A model generated the notes under the pieces. The model did not search any database. It saw nothing but the letters and a program-made list of their open reading frames with translations, and was not told where the DNA came from. Position numbers and translations under genes: made by a program. DNA of 64,000 nt from Aureococcus anophagefferens (lineage: Eukaryota; Sar; Pelagophyceae; Pelagomonadales; Pelagomonadaceae). Shown one piece after another: positions 30,612 through 39,711 of the stretch (position 1 is its first letter; each line of letters begins with the position of its first letter). The stretch covers positions 1,613,168 to 1,677,167 of the forward strand of contig NW_008705564.1 in assembly GCF_000186865.1 (NCBI RefSeq), written 5' to 3'.

Positions 30612-33600
30612 ATGGCTGCCCCCATCGAAGGCTATGGCCCGCCGGCGTCGCCGTTGAGCCTCGGCGGCTACGGCGGCTTCCAGGAGGCCTTCGACCACTG
30701 CGAGGTCGCGTCCGTGGCGTCCGAGGCGCTCCACGCGCCGTCGGCCGTGTCCCTCGCCGAGGCCTCCGACGACGCGCCCGCGCCGCCGGCGCCGGACCTC
30801 GCGGCGTCGCCGGAGGCCGACGGCGAGGTCGCGGCGCTCGACGCGTCGGCGCGGTCCGCCGCCGCGCGCGCGCTCGGCGACCCGGCCGCGGCGCGCCGCG
30901 TCGCCGCGGCGCTCGAGGCGCGCGCGCCGGGCCTGCTGCCGGCGTTCGTCAGGGAGGGCCTCGACGTCGGCGACGCGCGCGCCCGCGGCGCGCTCCTGGC
31001 CGCGCTCACGGCCGTCGGCGCCGTCGGCGGCGGCGCGTCGCCGCTGTCGTCGCCCGCGGGCTCGCCGGCCGCGGGCTCGCCGCGCGCGCCGCGCGCGTCG
31101 CCGCCGTCGCCGCGCGACCTCGCGTCGCCGGGGTCCGACGCGCTGTCGAGCTACCTGAACCCGGCCCAGGACCCGAGCCCGCCGCGGGCGCGGCCGCCGA
31201 CGGCGACGCCCGACGAGTCCTGGCGGCGCCCGTCCTGCGAGGTCGCGGCGACGGCGGCGCTCGTGGAGCTCGAGGCGCGCGACCGGCCCCTGCTGCGCGA
31301 CCTCGCGCGCGTCGCGGGGCGCTACTACGCGCGCGTGGCCCAGGCCGTGCTCTCCGAGGTCCGCCGCGCCGACGCCGAGTCGCGGAGCCGCCGCTGCCTC
31401 GCCGTCGTCGAGCTCGTCGCGCTGGTGCTCCAGGCGGACGGCACGCCGGCCGCGCGCGCGGCCGTGCGGCCCGTCGAGGGCGCGGCCTGTGTCGGCCGCA
31501 CGAAGCGCTTCGAGCTGCTCGGCACGGACCGGTCCAGCGGCACCATGGGCGCCGCCGTCGCGAACGTGCGCCGCGCGCTCGACGCGCTCCGGCCGTCGCC
31601 GCGGCTCGCGGCCGCCGCGCGGATCCGCGCGTGCGTGCCCGCGTCGGCCGTGGCCCGCGGCGACCCGGAGGCCCTGCGGCGCGTGTTTGGCGTCGTCGCG
31701 GCGGCGCTGCACGTGCCGCGGAACAAGCGGTGCCTCACCGAGGAGGAGAAGCACCCGCACCCCATCGACGCCTGGGCGAAGCTCGACCCGCCGCGGCCGC
31801 CGCCGCTCCTCGAGGTCGCGGAAGAAATGGAGGCGCCGCCGCCGAGCCCGCCGCCGGCGCCGGCGCCGCCGGCGCGCAAGCCGTCGCCGAAGCGCAAGAA
31901 GAAGCGGTCGCCGCGGAGGGCGCGGCGGTCGCCGTCGCCGAAGAAGAAGCCGCCGAAGCCCGCGTCGCCGCGGCGCGCGTCGCCCGCGCGGCGGCCGGCG
32001 CCGCGCGCCGCGCCCGTCGCGGGCCGGTCGCGCCGCGCGTCGACGGACGCCGTCGACGGCCGCAGCGCCGAGGCGCGGCGGACCGGCGACGACGCGTCGG
32101 CCGTGTCGTCCCTGACGGAGGCGCCGCGGCGGCCCTTCCTCCGGAAGTCGTCGCCCCGGCGGCCTCACCGGTCGAGCCCGCGGAAGCCGCGGAGCCCCGA
32201 GCCCGAGGCGCCGCCGCGGGAGGGCTTCCGGGACCGCGCGGACGCGGCCGCGCGAAAAGCCGCCGTCGACCGCATCCGGCGCTGGGAGGACCCCGAGGCG
32301 AAGCGCAAGGCGTCGAAGAAGGCCGCCGTGCGCGAGGCCGCGCCGCGGAGCGTCGTCTACGCCAAGGCCGCCGCGCACCTCCGCGAGGACCGCGAACGGC
32401 GCCGCGCGTTCGTCGGGGACCCCGAGGCCGAGAGCGACTGCGAGGCCGAGTCCGAGTCCGACGACGACGCGCCCGGGGCCGCTCTGGAGCCGCCGGACCG
32501 CGCCGCGACGCTCGAGGCGCGCGGCTGGCTCGCGGGGCTCGGGTTCTCCGGCCTGAGCGCCCGCGACGACTCCGACGGCGGGCCCATCCTGAAGAATCCG
32601 CTGGTCAACGGGGCCCTGATCTGCGACGTCGCGCTGGCCCTGGCCCCCGGCGGGTCCGACGCGGCGAAGCGGCGGCCGGACTACGCGGTGCTGGCGCGCG
32701 CGGTCACGGGCCGGCGGCCGAGCTCCGTACGTAGCGCGAAGGCGCGGACGCGGGCCGCCCTGCGGAGCCTGCGGGAGCACACGGGCGTCGACGGGGCGCT
32801 CCTCGGGCGCGCGTCCAAGTACGTCCTGGGCGGGAACCGCGTCTGGACGCTGCTCTGCTGCCTCGCGAGCGACGAGGGCCCGCCGCGGGGGCCGCGCGAG
32901 GTCGAGGAGGTCGGCGCGTCCTTCGATCTGGCGCCCCGCATGGCCGAGGAGGCGCCGGCGCCGGCGCCGCCGCGGCCGCCGTCGCCGCGGCGGGTCTGGG
33001 GGTCGCCCATGCGGGACCGGCCGAAGCCGTCGCCGCCGCCGAGCCCGGGGAAGGCCGCCGTCGCCGCCAGGTCGTTCCGGCGGCCCTGGCGGCTCCCCTA
33101 CGGCGACGACGACCGAGCACGTCTATGCGCGTCCCTGCGGGGCTGGCTCGACGACCTGGGCGTCGCGCCGGCGGACGGCGGCGACCTCTACGGCCTCGCG
33201 GCCAAACTCGCCGACGGCACGCTGCTCTGCGCGCTCGCGGAGCGGCTCACGGGCATGCGCGTGCTCCACGGCCGCTGCCGCCGGCCGACGACGCGGTCGC
33301 TGCGGGAGGCGAACGCGCGCAAGGCGCTGAGCTGCCTGCGGGACTGGGACGTGCCCCTCGGCTGGCGCCACCCCGACCCGCGGACGGAGGTCGCCGTCCA
33401 GGTCGGCGACTGGCGCGCTCTCCTGCCGCTCCTCGAGGACTGCTACCGCGTCTTCCACGGCAAGCCGCCGCGCGCGGCGCGGAGCCGCCCGGCGGCCGGC
33501 GCGCCCACGGTCGTCGCGGACGACGGCGAGCTCTGCGACAAGGCCTCGGGCGACGCGGCGGCGCCCTGCTGCGAGCTGCCCTTCCCGAAGCGCGAGCGGC

Positions 33601-33911
33601 GGAAGCGCGTGTCCTTCGACGACGGCGCCGCGCGGCGGCGGCGGTCGCCGTCGCCGGCGAAGGCGCGGTCCAAGTCGCCCGCGCCGTCGTGGGCGACGTC
33701 CGCGGGCTGGTCCACGCCGGAGCGCGCGAAGCGGCTCCTCATCCCCGACCACGACGACGCGGTGGCCGCGGCCGACGGCGGCGTGCGGGAGACGGACCTC
33801 GACATCTTCCCCTCCTGGCCCGACCGGCCCTTCCGGCGCTACGAGAGCCCCGGGGGGGGCGGCCGCGTCGAGATCGAGCCGAGCCACGTGAGCGACTTCG
33901 GTAAGTATTAG
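30612..33911 (+). CDS. Large protein with two calponin-homology-like domains
   Basis: 1099 aa. Low-complexity Pro/Ala/Ser/Arg segments surround folded parts. A first CH-like unit near residues 635-755 (RGWLAGLGFSGLSAR..NGALICDVALAL..NRVWTLLCCLA) and a second near 835-955 (LRGWLDDLGVAP..LADGTLLCALAERLTG..ARKALSCLRDWDVPLGW...LLPLLEDCYRVF) follow the CH pattern. CH domains bind actin or microtubules. A basic tract (KPSPKRKKKRSPRRARR) could bind microtubules or nucleic acid. The stop codon overlaps the stop codon of the NLE1 gene on the opposite strand. Confidence 0.8.
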   Translation: MAAPIEGYGPPASPLSLGGYGGFQEAFDHCEVASVASEALHAPSAVSLAEASDDAPAPPAPDLAASPEADGEVAALDASARSAAARALGDPAAARRVAAALEARAPGLLPAFVREGLDVGDARARGALLAALTAVGAVGGGASPLSSPAGSPAAGSPRAPRASPPSPRDLASPGSDALSSYLNPAQDPSPPRARPPTATPDESWRRPSCEVAATAALVELEARDRPLLRDLARVAGRYYARVAQAVLSEVRRADAESRSRRCLAVVELVALVLQADGTPAARAAVRPVEGAACVGRTKRFELLGTDRSSGTMGAAVANVRRALDALRPSPRLAAAARIRACVPASAVARGDPEALRRVFGVVAAALHVPRNKRCLTEEEKHPHPIDAWAKLDPPRPPPLLEVAEEMEAPPPSPPPAPAPPARKPSPKRKKKRSPRRARRSPSPKKKPPKPASPRRASPARRPAPRAAPVAGRSRRASTDAVDGRSAEARRTGDDASAVSSLTEAPRRPFLRKSSPRRPHRSSPRKPRSPEPEAPPREGFRDRADAAARKAAVDRIRRWEDPEAKRKASKKAAVREAAPRSVVYAKAAAHLREDRERRRAFVGDPEAESDCEAESESDDDAPGAALEPPDRAATLEARGWLAGLGFSGLSARDDSDGGPILKNPLVNGALICDVALALAPGGSDAAKRRPDYAVLARAVTGRRPSSVRSAKARTRAALRSLREHTGVDGALLGRASKYVLGGNRVWTLLCCLASDEGPPRGPREVEEVGASFDLAPRMAEEAPAPAPPRPPSPRRVWGSPMRDRPKPSPPPSPGKAAVAARSFRRPWRLPYGDDDRARLCASLRGWLDDLGVAPADGGDLYGLAAKLADGTLLCALAERLTGMRVLHGRCRRPTTRSLREANARKALSCLRDWDVPLGWRHPDPRTEVAVQVGDWRALLPLLEDCYRVFHGKPPRAARSRPAAGAPTVVADDGELCDKASGDAAAPCCELPFPKRERRKRVSFDDGAARRRRSPSPAKARSKSPAPSWATSAGWSTPERAKRLLIPDHDDAVAAADGGVRETDLDIFPSWPDRPFRRYESPGGGGRVEIEPSHVSDFGKY

Positions 33912-35714
33912 GAGGCCCACATCTTGATCGTGCGGTCCTTGGACCCGGACGCGGCGGACGCGCCGTTGGGCGCCCAGTCGACGGCGAAGACCTCGTCGTA
34001 GTGGCCCGGGAGCGTCTCCAGCGCCGCGGCGAACTTGCGCGTCGACGAGACCTTGTGCTTCGCCTCGGACGCGGGCACGGCGTCGTCGGCGACGTTCCAG
34101 ACCTTGAGCGTCGAGTCCTTGGACGCGGACACGAGCAGCCGCGAGTCCGGCGAGAAGGCCAGCGCGTAGACCGCGCCGACGTGGCCCGTGAACGTCGCGA
34201 GGAACGCGCCCGTGCGGCCGTGCCAGAGCTTGACCTTCTTGTCGAAGGACGCCGACGCGAACTTGCGCGCGTCCGGCGCGAACTGGATCGCGTTCACGGG
34301 CTGCTGGTGGCCCGTCAGGCGCGCCTTGGGCGTCCGCTTCTTGTTCGACGCGTCGGCCTTGAGCGACGTCCAAAACAGGAGCGTCGCGTCGTCGGAGCCG
34401 GACACGAGGCGCTCCGCGTTCGCCGGCCCGCCGTTCGCGTCGACGAAGGCGTCGTACTTCGCCCGCGCCGCCGCCTCCACGGCCGCCAGCGACGTCGCCT
34501 TGAAGGCCTCCCTGCCCGACTTGTGGTCGAACGGGCCCGTGCGGCACACGAACGCCGACGCGAGCGCTAGGGCGTTCACGCGGTGGCCGTGGCCCTGGAG
34601 CGTCGCGTCCAGCGCCAGGGACCCCCATTTCCCGTCCTCGCGGCAGCGCCAGACCTTGACGGTGCGGTCCCGGGACGCGCTGTAGAGCGCGCCGTCGCCG
34701 GCCCACGCGAGCGCCTCCACCTGTGTGCAAATCAACCAGTGAGCTGGGACGTCGGGGCCAAACTTGAGAATTCTCTAGCTCGGTCAAATCAAAGTCGATT
34801 CGGCTGATTTTTGGACGAATCGATCGCTCTCGTCGAGTTCTCGAAGCCCAGCCGAAGAGCTCGTGTCAAAACATTCGAATACGCTCACATTGAAGTCGGG
34901 TTGAAGATTTGGTTTCGGCACAGGCCTCCACGGAATCCGTGTGGCCCGTCAGCGACGCGATCATGGACCCGGTCCGCGTGTTCCAGATCTTCACCGACGC
35001 GTCCTTGGACGTGGACGCGAGCACCTCGCAGGCCTCGGCGCTGGCGGGCTGGGGCAGGTGCGCGGGGCTCCACGCCAGCGCCGTGATCCACTTGGAATGC
35101 TTTTTCAGCGTCTTGAGGCTCGCGCCCGTCTTCGGGTCCCAGACGCGCACCTCGCCGCTGCGGTCGCCGGACGCGACCTTGGACGCGTCGGGCGCCCAGG
35201 CCAGGCAGAGGACGTGGTGGCGGTGGCCGCCGCACGTCGCGCGGGGGGTCTTGGACAGCGCGTCCCAGAGGCGCACCGTCGCGTCGCCGCCGCCGGACGC
35301 GAGCGACTTGCCGTCGGGCGCGAAGCCCACGTGGAGCACGGCGTCGCTGTGGCCCGGCAGCGTCTCCGCGCAGCGGCTCACGCGGCGCACGCGGAAGACG
35401 CTCAGCGGCTCGTACGTGACCGCGAGCGCGGTCTCGCCCGAGAAGCCCGGCGTCTGCTCCGCGTACTCGCCGAGCGTGCCGGCGACGGCGGTCTGGCCGT
35501 CGGCGTAGAAGGCGTAGGGCGTCGACGGGCCGTCCTGGCCCTCGGCCTTCTTCAAAGCGTGCACGAGCTTCTCCAGCTCCGCCGGGGAGCTCGACATGGG
35601 CACCTCCATGGCCGCGCCGAGCGGGTCGCCGGCCGTGCTCTGGAGCTGGATGACGACGCTCGACGGCATGGTCTTCTGCTGCTTTTTCGGCGGTTGCTCG
35701 ACCATGGCGCTCAT
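33908..35714 (-). CDS. NLE1: Notchless homolog, WD40 ribosome-assembly factor (NLE1/Rsa4)
   Basis: Exons 35714-34932 and 34720-33908 (531 aa) joined across introner B2. The N-terminal NLE ubiquitin-like domain (VVIQLQSTAGDPLG...STPYAFYADGQTAVAGTL) is followed by WD40 blades: TLPGHSDAVLHVGFAPDG, GGHRHHVLCLAWAPDAS, LKKHSKWITALAWSP, LTGHTDSVEALAWAGDG, LTGHQQPVNAIQFAPD, FTGHVGAVYALAFSPDS and LPGHYDEVFAVDWAPNG. This combination is diagnostic of NLE1/Rsa4, which works with the AAA ATPase Rea1/midasin in pre-60S maturation. The DSVEALAW blade is rebuilt only by splicing. MVEQ (35705) is an alternative start. Confidence 0.95.
34713..34931 (+). mobile_element. Introner B2 (family B, antisense) in the NLE1 gene
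   Basis: Element 34721-34923 between identical repeats GCCTCCAC at 34713-34720 and 34924-34931. The coding-strand intron of 211 bp begins GTGGAGGC and ends GCACACAG. It has the same length as B1 but lies in the opposite orientation relative to its gene. Ends CTGTGTGCAAATC and GGTTTCGGCACAG form the inverted repeat, somewhat diverged on one side. Confidence 0.93.
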
Positions 35715-36131
35715 CGTCTTGCTGGGACGCGAACAAACTCTAAGCCTGGATCATCGCTTGTCGAGAGCTGCTCCTCGGGCTTTGTGAAGTTCACGCCCGA
35801 ACGTTGCACGCGCGCGCTCGACGCGCTCCGACCCCTGCCCGCCCGCCGCGCGCGACCTGCAGCGGTCCGCGTGTGCCGCGGGAGCGGGCGTGAGGAATCG
35901 CCGGCCGGCGTGCGGCGGCGCTTCCGCGCGTAGACGTTCGACGTTCGACGTTCGACGTTCGACGTTCGACGTTCGACGTTCGACGATCGACGTTCGGGTT
36001 CGGGTTCGGGGTTCGCACCTTGGTGATGTGGACGCAAAACTGCGAAAAAAATCGCACCTTGTCGTCGTCCTCAATGTCCAAATCTTAGGAGATTAATCTA
36101 TACACCCCCAACGCGCGCAGCCTGGTTACGG
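35715..36131. other. Intergenic region between NLE1 and downstream genes
   Basis: Shared upstream region of NLE1 (minus) and plus-strand genes. It contains a 7-bp tandem repeat (separate entry) and a more A+T-rich stretch around 36040-36110 that could be promoter. No convincing gene, tRNA or snRNA was seen. Confidence 0.6.
35933..36014. repeat. Tandem 7-bp repeat GACGTTC
   Basis: Nine consecutive GACGTTC units at 35933-35995 (the eighth reads GACGATC), followed by three degenerate GGGTTC-type units to about 36014. Because 7 is not a multiple of 3, all frames read through with a repeating heptapeptide, which explains the spurious ORFs here. Confidence 0.95.
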
Positions 36132-36458
36132 ATGCCAGCGCGCTCCGAGTACGTGGAGCACATGCTCTACGGCGCGGGCGCCGACGGCGTCCAGTTCAAG
36201 CACGCCACGAGCATCAACCCCAACCAGTGTAGTCCCGGGGCCGGCGCCGCGGCCGCCGCGGCCCGCCCGGCCGAGGCCGGCGACTCGGAGTCGGGAGCCT
36301 GCTCTCTCCCTCCTAATCGCAAAACTAGCCGCAGTCGGACGCGCGCGGGCGCGTCGGCCGATAGTGCGAACCTCTGCGCGCAGCACAGAAGGACGCAGCG
36401 CATCCTCGGACGGCTGCGCGCGCGGCCGCGCCGCCGAGCGAGCTGCGCATCAGGCTGA
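36132..36458 (+). CDS. Possible small hypothetical protein
   Basis: 108-codon frame. The first 32 residues (MPARSEYVEHMLYGAGADGVQFKHATSINP) look like real protein, whereas the rest is Ala/Arg-rich low complexity. It may be only the first exon of a gene or a spurious frame. No family recognised. Confidence 0.25.
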   Translation: MPARSEYVEHMLYGAGADGVQFKHATSINPNQCSPGAGAAAAAARPAEAGDSESGACSLPPNRKTSRSRTRAGASADSANLCAQHRRTQRILGRLRARPRRRASCASG

Positions 36459-36512
36459 AGGTGAAGGAGAACTCAGCAATGGCGCACCTTCAAGCGTCGC
36501 GCCGTCGCCAGC

Positions 36513-37388
36513 ATGCAAGCTCTGGTCCTCATCACAACAGCCAACGCCCTCTCCACCACAAAAAGGACGCCAACCCAGCAGCCCTTCCTCTACGACAACG
36601 CGGCGACGCTCGCGGACCGCTACGCCGACTATCGACGCCACTGCGACCGCTGCGTCGCCGACGACGCCGCCTTCGCGACGTTCAAGTCCGCGCCGGCCTA
36701 CCGCGACATTTTGGAGCACCTGTCGGAGGACCAGGGCCGGATGTACGCCCACTTCGTGCGCGAGGCGTACGCGGACCTGCTCGGGGAGGCGCCGGTCGCG
36801 GCGGCCGTCGCCGCGGCCGCGCGCGTCGGCGCGCCGCCGGTGCTCGCGTCCTACGACGGCTTCGACGGCGCCGTGTCGCCGACGCAGCTGCGCTACCTGA
36901 AGACGCTGGGCGACCTGCGCGCGCTCGTCGGCGGCGCGCTCGCCGGGCTCCGGGTTTTGGAGATAGGCGGCGGCTACGGCGGCCAGGCGCAGCTCGCGCT
37001 GGCGGCGGACGACGCGCCGGCGGCCTGGCGCGTGCGCGACCTCGACTGCGCGGAGCGCCTCGCGGCGAAATATATCGACGCGACGCTCCCCGCGGCCGCG
37101 GCGGCGCGGTTCGCCACGGGCGCGGAAGACGAGGCGACGGACCTCTTCGTGTCCAACTACGCGCTCTCGGAGCTGCCGCGCGACGTCGCCGCGGAGTACT
37201 ACGCCCTCGCCGAGGCGGCGCCCTTCGGCTACGTGACCTGGAACCACGGCATCCACGCGGACGCGATGCCGAGCGGCGAGTTCGCGGACCGGATCGCCGC
37301 CGCGCGGCCCGGCGCGACCGTCGCCGTCGCCGACGAGTGCCCGCCGACGGCGGGGGGGAACGTGCTCATCACGTGGCGGCCTAAGTAG
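36513..37388 (+). CDS. SAM-dependent methyltransferase, putative sugar O-methyltransferase type
   Basis: 291 aa with a signal-like N-terminus (MQALVLITTANALS). The SAM-binding glycine motif LRVLEIGGGYGGQAQLAL lies near residues 147-164, and the motif post-II acidic residue is in WRVRDLDCAERLA. The later VSNYALSELPRDVAAEYY and YVTWNHGIHADAM match putative sugar O-methyltransferases that share the EIGGGYGG motif. The substrate is not known. A predicted presequence suggests secretory or plastid location. Confidence 0.75.
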   Translation: MQALVLITTANALSTTKRTPTQQPFLYDNAATLADRYADYRRHCDRCVADDAAFATFKSAPAYRDILEHLSEDQGRMYAHFVREAYADLLGEAPVAAAVAAAARVGAPPVLASYDGFDGAVSPTQLRYLKTLGDLRALVGGALAGLRVLEIGGGYGGQAQLALAADDAPAAWRVRDLDCAERLAAKYIDATLPAAAAARFATGAEDEATDLFVSNYALSELPRDVAAEYYALAEAAPFGYVTWNHGIHADAMPSGEFADRIAAARPGATVAVADECPPTAGGNVLITWRPK

Positions 37389-37434
37389 CTCGGTGCGCCC
37401 GTTCCCCGCCGCTGTACGCGGCTGTCGGCGCTAA

Positions 37435-38130
37435 TTAGACGACGGCGAGTAGGTCCGCGCCTTGACGTAGTCGTAGCCGGGCCCGGGCTCCCAGTCGGAC
37501 CGCATCTTCCCGATGACGACGTCGTCGAGGAAGATGCCCGACTTCCGCGCGGCCTCGAGGCTGTCCGCGAGGTACTCGACGGTGAAGGCGACCTCGGCGA
37601 CCTTGGCGCCGGCCTTGGCGCCGTCCAGCGTCTCGCCGCCGTCGACGACGATCTTGTAGAGCTCCAGCAGGCGCTTCGAGAGGACCTTCGCGCCGTCGGT
37701 CGCCTCGCGCGTCGGGCACACCGCCGCGATCTCCTTCTGGAAGTCGACCATCTCCTTGTACACGGTGCCCACGTCCTTGCGGCCCGCGTCGCCCTTCTTG
37801 AGCGACTCCGCGAAGGCCTCGTAGCGCAGCGCGCGCGCCCGCGTGTCCTCGATGGTGCTGGCCCGCGCGCGCCGCGGCGCGAGCACCGCCGCGGGCGTTG
37901 CTAACGTCGCGGTGTGGAGCCATGCGCGGCGCGACGGCGTCGAGGGGCGCGACGGCGTCGCAGGGGCGCGACGGCGTCGCAGGGCGCGACGGCGTCGCAG
38001 GGCGCGACGGCGTCGCGGGGCGCGACGGCGACGGCGTCGTATGTCGCGCGGGGCGCGACGGCGACGGCGTCGTATGTCGCAGGGCAGACGCGATGGCGCC
38101 GAGCAGCGCGAGCGCCTTGAACAGAGCCAT
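37435..38130 (-). CDS. Probable thylakoid-lumen protein with frame-disrupting tandem repeat near the N-terminus
   Basis: The C-terminal 150 residues (IEDTRARALRYEAFAESLKKGD ... YDYVKARTYSPSSN) form a helical domain in one frame, preceded by TATLATPAAVLAPRRARAST, which looks like a lumenal signal. The best start, MALFKALALLGAIASALR at 38130, is a signal peptide in a different frame. The two frames meet inside a GC-rich repeat (37930-38090) that encodes TPSRPA/RRRRAP in alternate frames. Either the repeat has changed length by slippage or the assembly is wrong there. The mature domain is all-helical, resembling PsbQ-type lumenal subunits in layout only; family unassigned. The stop of the C-terminal frame is at about 37435. 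Confidence 0.55.
   Translation of the reverse strand: MALFKALALLGAIASALRHTTPSPSRPARHTTPSPSRPATPSRPATPSRPATPSRPCDAVAPLDAVAPRMAPHRDVSNARGGARAAARAGQHHRGHAGARAALRGLRGVAQEGRRGPQGRGHRVQGDGRLPEGDRGGVPDARGDRRREGPLEAPAGALQDRRRRRRDAGRRQGRRQGRRGRLHRRVPRGQPRGRAEVGHLPRRRRHREDAVRLGARARLRLRQGADLLAVV
37930..38090. repeat. GC-rich imperfect tandem repeat (GGCGCGACGGCGTCGCA type)
   Basis: Six or more units of about 16-18 bp built on GCGACGGCGTCGCAGGG, followed by two larger copies containing GACGGCGACGGCGTCGTATGTCGC. Unit lengths vary, so reading frame changes along the array. It lies within the presequence region of the lumenal protein. Confidence 0.85.
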
Positions 38131-38168
38131 GCTCTCACAGGTGGATTGTTGAAGCTCGATTTTCCCCA

Positions 38169-39595
38169 TCACTCCTTATTGTAGCTGTCGATCATGGAGA
38201 AGACGGAGGACCGGCGCTTCGCGGGCGTGGGCCCGAGCTTGGCGCCGAGCCGGAGCCGCGGCTGCTCGGCGATGACGTACATCTCGAGCGTCGACGGGAG
38301 GACCTCCGCGGCCCACTGGAGCGGCGGCAGGGGCGTCTGGCGGGCCTCGATGTCGGGCACCTTCACGGCGCACTCGAAGGACGTCGCCGGGTGGTAGGCC
38401 TTGGCGACGAAGCCGCCGCCGCCGCGGCCCTTGCGGGAGATGACCGTGATCAGCCACGGCGAGTTCGGGCCGTTGGGATTCGTCGGGTCCGGCCCCAGGT
38501 CCTCGCGGATCACGGAGACGACGATCTCCTCGCGCGGCGGCTCCGCCGCCGCCTGGGCCTTCTTGCGCCGCGCGATGCGGCCGCGCGCGCGCCGCGCGCC
38601 CGCCGCCGCGGCCGCGGCCGCGCCCTCGGCGCGCGATCGGCCCGTGCCGTCGCCGTCGCGCGCGTCCTCCGCCGCCGCGGCGGCGTCGGCGGCGGCCAGC
38701 GCCGCGCGCACCCAGCCGTCGACCTTCTTGCAGGGCCCCGCGGCTCTCGCGGGAAGCGCCTTCCAGTGGAGGTCGTCCGCCGCGGAATCGAGGAACCTGG
38801 GCAGCAAAAGGGTGCGAAATTCCCAACTTCAAAGGCTCCTATCTCGGTCGTTTTCCGCTCGTTTCGGCTGATTTTTGGACGAGCGATCATCTCTCGGAGC
38901 GCTCTCGAAGCGTGGGTGCTGTTTCCGAAACGCGCGCGCGCGGAACAATCACGTTGAAGCGACGTTGAATCACCCTTTTGCTGCCCTGCGAGGAACGTTC
39001 GGATCGCTGCGCGCTTGAAGGCCGGGCAGGCCGCCGGGTCGAAGGCGAGCATGGCCTCGCGCAGCGTCGACGCGTCGGCGTCGACGCGGGCGACGTAGGT
39101 CGGCCAGCGCGCGTCCGACGGGATGTCGTCGTCGACGAGGCAGAGCAGCGACGCGCCGACCATCGCCAGCGCCTCGCTCGGCGCGTCGAGGTCCGCGAGG
39201 GCCGCGAGGTCCGCGGCCTTGACGCAGCCCCCCGCGGCGCGCGCCGACGCCGCCGCCGCCGCGGCCGCGTCGGCCGCGGGGCCCGAGGCCGGCGGCGGCG
39301 CGGGCGGCGGCGGCGCGGGCCGCGGCCGCGGCGGCGCGCGCAGCATGGGCCGCAGCTTCGGCCGCTGCGCCTTGGCCGGGCACGTCGCGATGCGGTAGCA
39401 GGCCTGGGTCGTCGTCATGGACTTGCCGAAGTCCGCCTTCCAGACGGGCGTCGAGTCCATCATCACCAATTGCTCTTTGGCGTCGGCGTACCACCAGCTG
39501 CTGGCCAGCGTCGTCTGGCCGGGCGTCGCCGGCGGGGCGTACATGGGGCTCGACGCCGACTCGGGCATGCGCGAGCACGCGCGCAGCGGGCCCAT
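38169..39595 (-). CDS. Uncharacterised protein with a dynein-stalk-like helical segment
   Basis: Exons 39595-38997 and 38796-38169 (408 aa) joined across introner A7. After a Pro/Ala linker, the central segment VKAADLAALADLDAPSEALAMV..LLCLVDD..WPTYVARV..LREAMLAFDPAACP...AIRTFLDSA...VDGWVRAAL follows the order of conserved positions seen around the stalk of dynein heavy chains. No AAA ATPase module is present, so this is not a motor. The C-terminus contains a basic ARRARGRIARRKKAQ stretch and a beta-rich block (EEIVVSVIREDLG, PWLITVISRKG, FECAVKVPD). Splicing restores AIRTFLDSA. Assignment by pattern only. Confidence 0.7.
38789..38996 (+). mobile_element. Introner A7 (family A, antisense)
   Basis: A 192-bp element (38797-38988) between identical repeats CGAGGAAC at 38789-38796 and 38989-38996. 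The coding-strand intron of 200 bp begins GTTCCTCG and ends CTGCCCAG. The core reads antisense to the host gene. It is nearly identical by eye to introner A9 at 62 kb. Confidence 0.95.
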
Positions 39596-39711
39596 CGTAG
39601 TGTCGAATATGCTCTCACAGCAGCCCCATTCCAGCGTTACTTCTCTTCAACATCTCGGCGCGCATCCCCTTCAATAACTAGTCCAACATCGGCGCCGGTC
39701 CATTCAACACG

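Noticed and set aside
27710..32734. Long plus-strand open frame across two genes
   Set aside because: Antisense of the IQ/WW gene and out-of-frame with the CH gene; composition is Arg/Leu/Ala-rich and it ignores the divergent promoter.
35933..36014. 7-bp array as telomere-like repeat
   Set aside because: GACGTTC is not a known telomere unit and the array is internal, with genes on both sides.
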